From the NCBI GenBank assembly GCA_964017235.1, contig OZ024932.1, forward strand, positions 80,727,451-80,791,450: a stretch of DNA of 64,000 bases. Direction: 5' to 3'. A program made the translations under genes and the position numbers. A model generated the notes under the pieces. That model saw nothing but the letters and a program-made list of their open reading frames with translations. It had not been told where the DNA came from and searched no databases. This stretch comes from Sabellastarte sp. h YS-2021 (Eukaryota > Annelida > Polychaeta > Sabellida > Sabellidae). Below, piece by piece: positions 46,401 to 52,299 of this stretch (positions are counted from its first letter, which is position 1; the number at the start of each line of letters is the position of its first letter).

Positions 46401-46947
46401 GGATACAGAATGTCCACTATATGCATTAGACAATAATCCCTAGTGAGGAATAATAACTGGAGTTTTTACACTGTGTGAAGCATAGCAGACAATTTAGATA
46501 TCAAGCACTGGATATGTTTGGCATTTGATTACTTGCACCTGACATAGGTTCAAATCTAGCTCATGAAAATATGTAGGCCTGTTCTGACCTTAGCTATTAA
46601 AAGTGGCACAAAACTCCAACTTCAACCTTTGGGTTTTAGCCGTTGTTTTTGCACTGATATACAAACCCTTTACTTTTAGGTCTCAAAATATCACAGAAAA
46701 GATCCAGCAAGTGAAAGAAGCTTCAGAGCCCTTGCAGAAAAAGTCCATAGGACCATCTGAAGTAGGTGGAGCTAAGAGTGCCCATAAACAAACAGGGGAC
46801 GGCAACACACTTATGGCAAAGAAAAAGATCACTGGGTCTACCACGAGCAGCTCTACAGGGACATTAACACGAGTAGAGATAGAACATCGCAATGATCATC
46901 CTTTAGACATGGATGCCCCTGAACAGTCAGTTTTCCAAGATGATTAA
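16475..46947 (+). CDS. Receptor-type class III (guanylate) cyclase with NIT-like extracellular domain, 14 spliced coding exons
   Basis: Exons (joined by matching phase): 16475-16489 (tentative), 16932-17133, 17888-18060, 23531-23658, 24419-24646, 25133-25277, 25826-26170, 27065-27178, 28464-28570, 29924-30057, 31663-31800, 32122-32220, 35321-35412, 37169-37368, 46680-46947. Counting from the Met at 16932 the product is about 790 residues: cytoplasmic tail 1-90, TM1 about 91-117, NIT-like extracellular region about 126-388, TM2 about 389-412, signalling helix to 445, cyclase domain about 446-650, Ser/Thr/Lys-rich tail. Cyclase motifs seen: [41 protein letters not shown]. Glu515 and Cys587 are the pair that selects guanine in this family; Asn594 and Arg598 match transition-state residues. 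The usual FSDI metal Asp is Ser475, while Asp519 is kept. NIT-domain receptor cyclases are known from several invertebrates; the ligand here is not known. Reduced or absent activity is an inference. Confidence 0.9.
16932..17133 (+). CDS. Cyclase gene exon: cytoplasmic N-terminal tail
   Basis: It encodes 67 residues, [16 protein letters not shown] onward, then ends in phase 1 at AAAG|GTGAGC. The composition is highly charged with no signal peptide, fitting a cytoplasmic segment before TM1. The acceptor ctactcag abuts the ATG directly. Confidence 0.75.
17355..17520 (-). repeat. tRNA-derived SINE fragment (minus strand)
   Basis: Minus-strand reading: ggtggcatggtggtgcagtt gives an A-box-like start and gagtttgaatctgggac a B-box-like match (consensus GGTTCGAATCC). 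It lacks an intact acceptor stem, so it is a SINE rather than a tRNA gene. It lies in a cyclase-gene intron. Confidence 0.65.
17888..18060 (+). CDS. Cyclase gene exon: first transmembrane segment
   Basis: It joins in phase 1 (G|CT = Ala) and encodes AMYCLTGG onward. After KRWQ comes a 27-residue hydrophobic stretch ([13 protein letters not shown] through FFLANSI), then MERKELNH and a consensus donor CAT|GTGAGT. A basic residue pair before the membrane segment and an acidic/polar exit fit N-in orientation. Confidence 0.85.
19179..20111 (-). CDS. Merlin/IS1016-type (ISXO2 domain) DDE transposase
   Basis: An intact 310-residue frame. N-terminal zinc-ribbon-like part: [13 protein letters not shown] and [12 protein letters not shown] (residues about 33-64). 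The catalytic domain follows: [18 protein letters not shown] segment ([20 protein letters not shown], about 137-156) with the first Asp; [13 protein letters not shown] (about 205) with the second Asp; [20 protein letters not shown], then GFW, carrying the Glu. This is the order in the IS1595/IS1016 family and in eukaryotic Merlin. No stop or frameshift is seen, so the enzyme may be functional. It belongs to the transposon, not to the host cyclase. Confidence 0.93.
   Translation of the reverse strand: MANILQITNILQDNVRTLQFLRQNKLFSSGSFCENCHIFRRQVPMHTYPDKFVWRCAKCHNRESVRAHSFWAGKQKLSIQNYILLLYFFSIQICPLKAHYMVPDVSIHTIYDWYNFYRDLMSKELLENTSQIGGADDIVEIDESKWGRKRKYNRGRVCGEKPWIFGMISRKSGKVILEQVPRRDKETLIPIIIRHVHPQSTIFHDDWAAYRELHVHGYNHDVVNHSENFVNPNTGAHTQTIEGFWQKAKNPFKNMHGQTNDKIPIYLDEVVFRWNNKGKDMFKLMISLISKHYNPNSHLPAEGIPNDIVY
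20159..21059 (-). CDS. Merlin element accessory gene: Cys-rich protein, likely spliced
   Basis: Exon 1 starts with ATG at about 21059 and reads [41 protein letters not shown], then AAG|GTAATA near 20936. An acceptor tttatcag leads at about 20662 to [19 protein letters not shown], then [18 protein letters not shown] and a longer hydrophobic/basic part ending FKDFTCKCG (stop at 20159). Cys pairs CMC, CQCC, CRSC and CKC suggest metal binding. No family is recognised. The join is inferred from splice signals and the Cys pattern. Confidence 0.55.
21056..21421 (-). CDS. Merlin element accessory frame: unknown 121-residue protein
   Basis: [18 protein letters not shown], then [18 protein letters not shown] and [18 protein letters not shown], ending [12 protein letters not shown]. 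The frame is uninterrupted and helical, with aromatic clusters. The stop at 21056 overlaps the ATG of the next frame by a few bases. I do not recognise the family; the conserved look of YINGLQxxxFIxWCxxxxLLRDxAAxxH suggests a real coding sequence. Confidence 0.5.
   Translation of the reverse strand: MNKSRNRDIYDTWILMQDLIGEAKLWPKNIRKLFWKKNVKYFERFMLCLFVYINGLQQDIFIGWCELMGLLRDHAAKSHIISLFSDFDRKIMDQHQKYYSFNVTTRKYEYLNGAMVRFEKK
22793..23215. mobile_element. MITE-like insertion with 15-bp TIRs
   Basis: ctattataaagaccg at 22793-22807 is inverted at 23201-23215 (cggtctttataatag). It encodes nothing. It interrupts the exon-derived array. Confidence 0.75.
23216..23312. repeat. Near-perfect 97-bp palindrome (hairpin)
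   Basis: aaataaagtcctcagttttg and gatttataaccctagataat on the left are mirrored by attatctagggttataaatc and acaaaacctcggactttatt on the right, around a 15-base loop. It abuts the MITE at 22793-23215, so the two may be one composite insertion. Confidence 0.88.
23531..23658 (+). CDS. Cyclase gene exon: start of NIT-like domain
   Basis: The acceptor ctctttttag is followed by [33 protein letters not shown] and PETKTYLLE, ending in phase 2 (AG|GTAAGA). The pattern Leu-x-x-x-LQ-x-ER-x-x-S-x-x-YL is the signature helix of nitrate/nitrite-sensing (NIT) type extracellular domains. The intron upstream holds decayed tandem copies of this exon's 5' edge (see findings). Confidence 0.85.
24287..24357 (+). 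pseudogene. Partial duplicate of the NIT exon, possible poison cassette exon
   Basis: After an acceptor (attcttcag) the sequence reads [16 protein letters not shown], close to [14 protein letters not shown] of the true exon 132 bp downstream, and then diverges. A donor-like GTAAGA follows 24357. The 71-bp length breaks the frame: splicing it to the exon at 24419 gives TAG nine codons on. It may be a dead exon copy or a regulated cassette exon; transcripts would decide. Confidence 0.55.
24419..24646 (+). CDS. Cyclase gene exon: NIT-like domain, central part
   Basis: It joins AG|G (Arg) and encodes 75 residues, [18 protein letters not shown] onward to NAIVEF, with phase-2 ends. It is mostly helical in appearance ([31 protein letters not shown]), as expected for a four-helix sensor. 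A truncated duplicate of its 5' part lies 132 bp upstream at 24287. Confidence 0.85.
25133..25277 (+). CDS. Cyclase gene exon: NIT-like domain, second helix bundle part
   Basis: It joins AG|A (Arg) and encodes [20 protein letters not shown], then [20 protein letters not shown] and ANYLWFNE, ending in phase 0 at GAG|GTCAGT. The run GIERALG with a following aromatic FFTHEDF is typical of NIT domains, where the second repeat carries E(R)-x-x-x-x. Confidence 0.85.
25826..26170 (+). CDS. Cyclase gene exon: distal NIT-like domain and second transmembrane segment
   Basis: It encodes 115 residues, [20 protein letters not shown] onward, ending with [19 protein letters not shown], the second membrane segment, then CAG|GTAAGC. 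NNT and NLS sequences in the extracellular part are possible N-glycosylation sites. A second acceptor (ttcacag, 15 bp upstream) would add LLFYQ in frame; both acceptors are plausible and either or both may be used. Confidence 0.88.
26651..26863 (+). mobile_element. Complete tRNA-derived SINE with 13-bp target duplications
   Basis: Direct repeats tccaggaatttcc at 26638-26650 and 26864-26876 are identical. The head contains ggtgtagtggttagag (A box) and agttcgaatctc (B box) of RNA polymerase III promoters, followed by a non-tRNA body and an A-rich tail, aaaacaacaaataaa. Intact duplications suggest a fairly recent insertion in this intron. Confidence 0.9.
27065..27178 (+). CDS. Cyclase gene exon: juxtamembrane signalling helix
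   Basis: It encodes [38 protein letters not shown], 38 residues with phase 0 at both ends. The [11 protein letters not shown] stretch matches the coiled signalling helix that links membrane segments to class III cyclase domains (typically EKxKTDxLLxxMLP). Confidence 0.9.
27550..27975 (+). mobile_element. LINE 3'-end fragment (CR1/L2-like)
   Basis: A decayed RT-ORF end reads [13 protein letters not shown] (shifted), then [17 protein letters not shown], followed by a 3' tail, ttgatggagattaagtgcta then taaaagtccacattagatta. The same tail and SFRKKL motif occur inverted at 59,700-60,293, so both are one family. Confidence 0.75.
28464..28570 (+). CDS. Cyclase gene exon: start of catalytic domain, metal Asp replaced
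   Basis: It encodes [35 protein letters not shown]. The family consensus here is MLPxxVAxxL, then VTIxFSDIVGFT. The codons read TTC TTT AGC AGC ATA GAC, so the first metal-binding Asp is Ser and a Asp appears two residues later. Phase 2 end (AA|GTGAGC) joins A to give Lys. Confidence 0.92.
29172..29850. mobile_element. GC-punctuated repeat element with internal 320-bp duplication
   Basis: Two copies of a 139-bp segment (aaagcccccttctggagcct, then catatttcttcaaaagcata) at 29,331-29,470 and 29,651-29,789 are almost identical. The edges carry runs of gcggcga and its inverse tcgccgc, and agttggac appears at both ends in opposite contexts. Family unknown. It lies in a cyclase intron. Confidence 0.7.
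29924..30057 (+). CDS. Cyclase gene exon: catalytic core with second metal Asp
   Basis: It encodes [20 protein letters not shown], then [20 protein letters not shown] and MVSS. This matches the family core S-A-E-S-x-P-x-x-V-x-x-L-L-x-x-L-Y-x-x-F-D followed by [13 protein letters not shown]. The guanine-contact Glu (VET) and the second metal Asp (SDQY) are present; Gly before Asp is Ser. Confidence 0.93.
30291..30573. mobile_element. MITE-like element with ends acctctgccaagg / ccttggcggaggt
   Basis: The 13-bp ends are inverted with one mismatch. Inside lies tcgcctgggtttgtttgtgg, then agataactcaaaaacttatt and gacggattttgatgaaattt. Elements of this look are found widely in animal genomes. It encodes nothing. 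Confidence 0.75.
31094..31545. mobile_element. MITE with 15-bp TIRs (AGCCCC ends)
   Basis: agccccttttccata at the left is inverted at the right as tatggaaatggggct, one mismatch, with further inner similarity (gatcc, ggtatgcgg against gccatatacc). The 452-bp interior has no coding capacity. Confidence 0.75.
31663..31800 (+). CDS. Cyclase gene exon: catalytic domain middle
   Basis: It joins G|GC (Gly) and encodes [45 protein letters not shown], with a split Gly at the 3' end. The motifs GLPxxNGxxHAxEIAxxALD and [10 protein letters not shown] are standard for metazoan guanylate cyclases. Confidence 0.93.
32122..32220 (+). CDS. Cyclase gene exon: GTP-recognition and transition-state loop
   Basis: It encodes [32 protein letters not shown]. 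The Cys in RFCVFGD is the guanine-selecting residue of guanylate cyclases (Asp in adenylate cyclases). Asn and Arg of NTTSR correspond to the transition-state residues. A split Ala joins the next exon. Confidence 0.93.
33121..34267. mobile_element. Non-autonomous TIR element with perfect 9-bp target duplication
   Basis: gcatattct flanks both sides (33112-33120, 34268-34276). The termini are built from several copies of a short unit, ggacatttcgtacc, direct at the left (33,121-33,184) and inverted at the right (34,180-34,267). The AT-rich 1-kb interior has no frame. A 9-bp duplication fits Mutator-like or Merlin-type transposases acting in trans. Confidence 0.88.
35321..35412 (+). CDS. Cyclase gene exon: catalytic domain, C-terminal part
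   Basis: It encodes [31 protein letters not shown] after the acceptor ctttttacag and ends at AAG|GTAAGT in phase 0. The family pattern is xxIHxSxxTxxxL, then F-x-x-x-x-RGxxxxKGKGxxxTFWL, which continues in the next exon. Confidence 0.92.
35708..36358 (+). mobile_element. Identical 129-bp direct repeats enclosing a promoter-like segment (LTR/TRIM-like?)
   Basis: 35708-35836 and 36230-36358 are identical over 129 bp and 522 bp apart. The 393 bp between contain gtatataagggattgcag, a TATA-like box, then a donor-like gagag|gtaact 3' of an ATG. No pol or gag frame is present and no target duplication was found. It could be a miniature LTR element, or a tandem duplication inside a longer insertion (35,430-36,358 is G/T-rich on the plus strand). 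Confidence 0.55.
36974..37114. mobile_element. Small hairpin MITE, 141 bp
   Basis: The left arm aataacaacctccaaagcat, then ggtatacacagaattttacc, is inverted at the right as ggtaaaattctgtgtatacc, then acagtttgttggggggttat. Only about 55 bp separate the arms. Confidence 0.85.
37169..37368 (+). CDS. Cyclase gene exon: end of catalytic domain and start of tail
   Basis: It begins [16 protein letters not shown], the terminal KGKGxMxTFWL strand of class III cyclases, then 50 residues of low-complexity tail ([18 protein letters not shown] onward). The phase-2 end AG|GTCAGA joins G at 46680 across a 9.3-kb intron. Confidence 0.88.
37640..38377 (+). repeat. Outer satellite block, left part
   Basis: Contains gacagtatctcaaaaatacc and gaatttggcatgtggatgta (37,720-37,790), matching 43,515-43,570, and two units of about 185 bp built on tctcattgactgttgcaggg and atatgtactaggccactagt at 38,098 and 38,273. 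The sequence resumes at 41,946 beyond an inserted block. Confidence 0.75.
38378..41945 (+). mobile_element. Inserted element carrying the 169-bp satellite
   Basis: Its left end has an imperfect hairpin (tccacccccctggggggtgg) and a run of ccgatgtccg units; its right end has gggtggacattacacatgat and ggcggcctatttctag. The flank ttttaaaataatttttaatg and aaaattcatgaaa before it is continued after it (41,955-42,010), so the element can be cut out to restore an older array. No transposase is present. The CTAG end next to T recalls Helitron-like insertion, but this is unproven. Confidence 0.65.
38822..41740 (+). repeat. 169-bp satellite array, about 18 units with a five-unit higher-order repeat
   Basis: The unit starts ccttaaccgtgcgagataga and includes cccctccccaaaaatggcgg. 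Starts at 38822, 38991, 39160, 39329, 39498, 39659, 39828, 39997, 40166, 40335, 40504, 40673, 40842, 41011, 41180 and on show 169-bp spacing, with one 161-bp unit. Inner units are nearly identical and edge units decayed. All 74- and 104-residue frames on both strands here are by-products of the array. Confidence 0.95.
42000..43435 (+). repeat. About 155-bp satellite array, about nine units
   Basis: The unit includes gagtaaatcagttgtaactt, gaaaactattgcatttacag and cacctacttttgggtcagct, then tagctcattgcatagctgag. Units are more diverged than in the 169-bp array. Confidence 0.9.
43500..43850 (+). repeat. Outer satellite block, right part
   Basis: gacagtatctcaaaaatagc with aaatttggcatgtggttgta repeats the unit at 37,720; a further diverged unit follows (gaaataacttgagaaatttc, gcatgtatatgtaactagcc). 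Confidence 0.75.
43853..44215 (+). repeat. About 115-bp tandem repeat, 3-4 units
   Basis: Units share tgtttcttggactcatgaat, tatttttatggg, ccatacccctgcac and ctggagctgattagcttttc. They precede two direct copies of gtccttctttcctccatgaa at 44,334 and 44,376. Confidence 0.8.
44216..46679 (+). other. Last cyclase intron, distal part
   Basis: Apart from the small duplication near 44,330-44,410 and poly-T at 44,843-44,870, nothing is recognised. Short frames lack coding character. Confidence 0.55.
46680..46947 (+). CDS. Cyclase gene terminal exon: C-terminal tail and stop
   Basis: After the acceptor tacttttag it encodes [17 protein letters not shown] onward, an 88-residue hydrophilic Ser/Thr/Lys/Gly-rich tail ending EQSVFQDD and TAA at 46945-46947. 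The phase match with 37368 and the coding look of the frame support it; no domain is recognisable. The last four residues do not form a clear PDZ ligand. Confidence 0.7.
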
Positions 46948-48040
46948 GGTAAATGAAATATGGCATCATGATGAAGAAGAAGAACAGGGCAAATACAACA
47001 AAAAAGTACAACACATATACAGACTGCATGTACAGTCTGCCATGCAGTAGTTTATAAATATTACTACTGCAAGTAAATCTCAAGGCACCTGAGTATACTG
47101 CAAGTACAACAAAATTTAAGGATTCTATTCAACAGCATTCTACTGAAAGATGTTCAGTTATATTCAGTCTCACTTAAATGTTAAGTCTCTATGTATATCT
47201 ATCACTGTTTTAATATACCTTTCATGCTGGTTTCAATCTGGAGTTTAATGTTGACTGGTCTTTAGTTTTAAATGAATAGTCACAATTTAAATGTACATGA
47301 TGTTCTATCAGTAAGGATGATCCTACACAGCCAAAGGAAAAGGGTGACAACATTGCTGTAGTTTGAAAGTTACTGCATTATAGAGAAAAAAAATAAGACG
47401 GATTGTGATTTGATAAAATTTCTTCAAAGCTGTGTAATACTCTGGTTATGCCCAACTTGAGTATATTTCTATGTATAAACACATATTGCAATATAAGTTA
47501 TTGTTAGTTATGTTACAGTTTTGTTAAAGAAATGTATGGATTTAGATAACTCTGTTGTTAATTTGTGTGCAATATATTGTAAGTACAAGAATACAGATAA
47601 CAGCCAGTTGGTATATTTGTAATGTTTTTGACTTTGGTCTTGTAACATTATAAGCCTGAGGTATAGAAACTAATTATCCTCCATACATTTCAACCATGTT
47701 TATTGAGTTCTCAGCAGAGTCTATCAAGTGGACATTGCTACTTGTCAAATTAAGCTAAGGCAAACCATATCCATAATCATATATAGTTGAATTTTATGAA
47801 TTTTCATTCCATGAACCTCATTGAAATGATTTAATGTCCATTAAATTAGTTTTGTCAGTGTACCAAGTAACGCATAATGTATTATTCATACATTATGAAA
47901 TGTTAACTGTTTATTTGTGTGTCATGACAGGTAAAATTGTATAAAATAACCAAACTTTGATGTAATTGGCTCTTTAAAGTAGAGAGAGTTTGGTTAATTT
48001 TTAAATATTTGGCTCGAATAAGAGATAAAATAAATGATTA
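46948..48040 (+). other. 3' flank of the cyclase gene
   Basis: Likely 3' UTR and intergenic DNA. An AATAAA lies at 48029-48034, but its use cannot be shown. The block near 47,510-47,580 (gttacagttttgttaaagaa) is weakly repeated near 49,830-49,890. Confidence 0.45.
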
Positions 48041-48054
48041 TTTATATTTTAGTA

Positions 48055-49440
48055 ATTTCATGAAATTCCTGCTCATCTTTGAGGAATTTCACCCATGGCA
48101 TCCGGATGGGCGAGTGGGTGGGCGGTCAGTCGGGTGGGCAGGTAGCGTGAAAAAGATTGTCCAGGCTGTATCTCAGAAACGGTAAAGTGTAGGAATTTGA
48201 TACTTGGTAGGGACATTGGTTAGGGTGTAAGTATGCATCGTCATGGTGGGACCTTGATATGACCTTTGACCTTGCCATAGTGACCTTGAGTTTGAAAATC
48301 TTGTCCGGGCTATATCTCGGAAACCGTAAGATGCAGGATGTTAATACTTAGTAAGGACATTGGTTAGGGGGTATAGGTGTGCAACGTCATAGTGTGGCCT
48401 TGATTTGACCTTTGACCTTGCCGTAGTGACCTTGACCTATAAAATCTTGTCTGGACTATATCTCGGAAATCGTAAGGTGCAGGAAGTTGATACTTGGTAG
48501 TGACATTGTTTGGGGGTTGTAGGTGTGCAACATCATGGTGTGACCTTGATTTAACCTATGCACTTGTTGTAGTGACCTTGACCTATAAAATCTTGTCCGG
48601 GCTATATCTTAGAGACCATAAGGTGTAGGAAGTTGATACTTGGTAGGGGCATTTGTTGTAGGTGAGTTGTAGGTGTGCAACATCATTGTGTGACATTGAT
48701 TTGACCTTTGACCTTGCCGTAGTGACCTTGAGTTTTAAAATCTTGTCTGGGCTGTAACTCTGAAATTGTAAGGTGTAGGAAGTTGATACTTGGTAGGGAC
48801 ATTGGTTAGGGGTTGTAAGTGTGCAACATCATGGTGTGACCTTGATTTGACCATTGACCTTTCCATAGTGACCTTGACCTATAAAATCTTGTCTGGGCTA
48901 TATTTCGGAAACCGTAAGGTGCCGGAAGTTGATACTTGGTATGGACATTGGTTTGGGGGTGTAGGTGTGCAACATCATGGTGTGACCTTAATTTGACCAT
49001 TGACCTTGCCATAGTGACCTTGACCTATAAAATCTTGCCCGGGCTATATCCTGGAAAAGCGTAAGGTGTAGGAAGTTGATACTTGGTATGGACATTGGTT
49101 TGGGGTTGTAGGTGTGCATCATCATGGTGTGACCTTAATTTGACCTTGCAGTACTGACCTTGAGTTTTCAAATCTTGTCTGGGCTCTTTAATTCAGTAAG
49201 GTGTCGGAAGTTGATACTTGGTAAGAACATTGGTTTGGGGGTGTAGGTGTGCAATGCCATGGTGTGACCTTGATTTGACCTTTGACCTTGTCATAGTGAC
49301 CATGAGTTTTAAAATCTTGCCTGTGCTATTTCTTGGATTCCATAACATGTAGAAGGTTGACAGTTGGTAGAGATATTGGTTAGGGGTGTAGATGTGCCTC
49401 ATAGTGTGACCCTTAACTTTGACTCTGCCAAAGTGTGTCC
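48055..49440 (+). repeat. 146-bp satellite array, about nine units
   Basis: Units start tgaccttgacctataaaatc and continue ttgtccgggctatatctcgg, aaaccgtaaggtgcaggaag, ttgatacttggtagggacat. Starts at about 48281, 48427, 48573, 48723, 48869 and 49015 give 146-bp spacing. A GC-rich lead (ggatgggcgagtgggtgggc) at 48,104 marks the left end of what is probably one mobile element. Confidence 0.93.
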
Positions 49441-49911
49441 ACCTGCCATATTTGACATTGTTTCTCTAATAACAAAGATATATGGATTATGGACTATTAT
49501 ATGTACTTTTACATAATTGTGGTATTTCTATTGATAGCTGTTCTCCTGTTAATAAATTTGACAGCTTCATAATTTTTAGTTTACTGATTAATGCTTTCAT
49601 CTTGCTATTGAATTGCCTTGTTTTAATACTTTTCTTTACATACATTTTCTTTATCTTAGACTTTATTTTCTTTACTGAAACATTATTTGGACCTTTATAT
49701 AACTGAGACTGTTCTAAAAGTATCCCGGTCTTTGTACTGTTTCACTACTTCTATATCTCATGGTGTTGTAAACTATTTCCCCAGGCTGTGGGGTATGGGC
49801 ATCTCTGATGCTATTTTTGTAGGTTATGTTACTGTTTTGCGATAGAGTTGTATTAATTTAAATAACTCAATTGTTAATTTGTGTACACTATTAGAATTGT
49901 TGATATTATTG

Positions 49912-50334
49912 GTATACTGTATGTGTTATGATACTAGTGTATTTGAAATCTCACTTCTAATTTAGCATGGAACAGTCTAGATGCTTCTATGTGTAGGGTG
50001 CACTTTGAAATTTTAGCTTAAAATTTAACTATAGTGTGCACATTGAAGTTGTAACTGTATAAATAATTTGAAGAAATCATAGCAGGTATGGAAATTAAGA
50101 CCGAGAGCTTTCATACAGCGCAAGTTTATCGGACGTTGAGGCTGTAAATATAAAATGACACCTCTCATGTCGATATAATTAGATCAACATGTGGACAACA
50201 ATGTTAATTGTACATATTTAAATTATATATGTTGTAAAACGTGTTCTGTTATTTATATAATATAGGATATAGTTAAAATATTTTATAAGTCAACTGTTTG
50301 GTATACTGTATGTGTTATGATATAGTGTATTTGA
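49912..50334 (+). repeat. Direct repeat of about 40 bp flanking AT-rich DNA
   Basis: ttggtatactgtatgtgtta then tgata and gtgtatttgaa occur at 49,912 and 50,299, the second abutting the LINE 5' end. It is not matched beyond the LINE 3' end, so it is not its target duplication. Confidence 0.6.
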
Positions 50335-51516
50335 ATGCATGACTGGTTTGGTCTAGATGGTACTGTTTTGTCATGGATCAAATCATATCTTTCAAACCGT
50401 AAACAAAAAATTAAAATAGGTGATAGTTTCTCTGAGGCCGTAATTCTCCCTTTCAGAGTCCCCCAAGGCTCTGTACTGGGTCCTCTCCTTTTCACCCTCT
50501 ACACTAGTCCCCTCAGTCAAGTTATTTCAAAATTCAATGTTACTCATCACCTGTATGCCGATGACACCCAGATCTACCTAGCAGTTGATTCCTGGAATTT
50601 TGACTCTAGCATGGAAGAGCTGACCGAGTGTCTCAAGTCTGTACAGGAGTGGATGGACGGTGTCAAACTAAAACTAAACCCAGAAAAAACTGAATTTATC
50701 ATAATAGGTCAAAAAGCTATCAGAGAGTCGCTTGCACCAAATTTCCCTGTTCCACTCCTTCAAAACAATATCTCTCCCTCGGTGGAAGTAAAAAATCTGG
50801 GTGTTATTTTCAACTCAGACAACTCCTTTGACAATCATGTTGCCAAGGTTTGCAGAGCATGTTACTATCATCTTCGTGATTTGCGACGAATTCGCAAATT
50901 CCTTGGAGTTGAGACAGCAATACTTCTGGCAAATGCTATGGTCAGTAGTCGTCTAGACTACTTTAACTCTCTACTGTATGGGGTAAGCAAGTCCAACATA
51001 GCCAAACTACAGAGAGTCCAGAATGCTCTTTGCCGCATCATCTTCAGACTTGACAAAATGAGTCATGTTACACCCTTTTTGAAAAAACTCCACTGGCTCC
51101 CAATTCAACATTGCATCCTGTTTAAGTATAATCTTTTGGTATTCAAGGGTATTAATCTTTCACAGCCACCGTATCTCTCAGCTTTAATAAGATCGAGCAG
51201 TCTCACTCGCGGCAACAGGCTATCTATCTCCTCAACCCGCCCTAAGAAGCACATAGGCAGGCGTGGCTTTGCAGTAGCTGCACCAGCTGAATGGAACAAG
51301 CTGCCACAGACTGTCAGATCTCAGCAAACAATAGACTACTTGTTTAGGCTGGCTTACCCCCCACCTTAGTCATACCCTGGCGGGCGCTTTTTAGTTGTCG
51401 ACCCATGCCTGTCCCTGGACTCTCCCTTCTTGGTCTCAAGCGCATTAGAGGATTTGTATCAATTTTGCGCTGTATAAATCCTACTATTATTATTATTATT
51501 ATTACTATTATTTGCT
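50335..51516 (+). mobile_element. 5'-truncated CR1/L2-like LINE with open RT C-terminal frame
   Basis: The 344-residue frame (50335-51369) begins inside RT: HDWFGLDGTVLSWIKSYL, then VPQGSVLGPLLFTLYTSP and HLYADDTQIYLA (the YADD active site), thumb motifs such as VEVKNLGVIFNSD, and the C-terminus LKKLHWLPIQHCILFKYN, AAPAEWNKLPQTVRSQ. A short 3' UTR ends in gcgctgtataaatcc and (ATT)n at 51,484-51,513. Endonuclease and the RT N-terminus are missing, so it cannot move alone; the open frame suggests a young copy. Confidence 0.92.
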
Positions 51517-52144
51517 TTTATTTGTGAGATAAAAACATTATCACATATATTGTACATTGTATTGTAGATAATTATATCTTGGAAAAATTATAAGACATGA
51601 AGCTTTAAATTCACCAGAATGAGTATATATAGAGGTACAAATACATAAAAATATCTTTAAATAAATATTGTTTTGAGAAGCATTGCCTATATAACCTCAT
51701 GTAAATCAATAGTTACATTTGTGGTAATACTCATTTTACTGAAATGATATCGCTTGAAATAACAGCTCAGGGGCCTAATGTTGTCACAAAAGTCATAAAA
51801 TGTACAATAGCCCAGTCTCACTACAGGTGGCATTTCCTACACTCATAGGTATCCACAAACCCTGAAAATCCCACAGGCAGAACTTTTGAACATTTCAAAA
51901 CTCTTGTGTCTATTAACAGGTAAATCTGAGAAAATGATCGATTCTCAAGTTCACAGACTGAAGTGTGCCAGTAATTATAGGAATTAGGCGTTCAACAGAA
52001 TTCCTATAAACCTAGGCAATACCGCCTGTATTTTGACTGGGATATAGTGCATTTCCTCACAAGAGAAGGAAATAGAAGTGGATTTTCCTGATAGGTGAAT
52101 TTTACTCTAAGACAGAAAGTGATGTTTGCAAAAGTAAAAGGTTG

Positions 52145-52290
52145 GGTTTAATGTGCCATTCAACAGCAATGGTCATATTTGGACAGGTCCCCAGCATTGT
52201 CACCTGTGGGAGTCCAACCCACTCAGAGGTGACTGCAATAAGATGCCAAACTTGCTAACCACTAGGCCACTGAGGACCTAACTATCAATA
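52145..52290 (-). repeat. SINE fragment (minus strand)
   Basis: Minus-strand reading: ctcagtggcctagtggttag (A-box region) and, further on, acaatgctggggacctgtcc, aaatatgaccattgctgttg, as in the SINEs at 10,930 and 26,651. Confidence 0.65.
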
Positions 52291-52299
52291 CTCTCAAGA

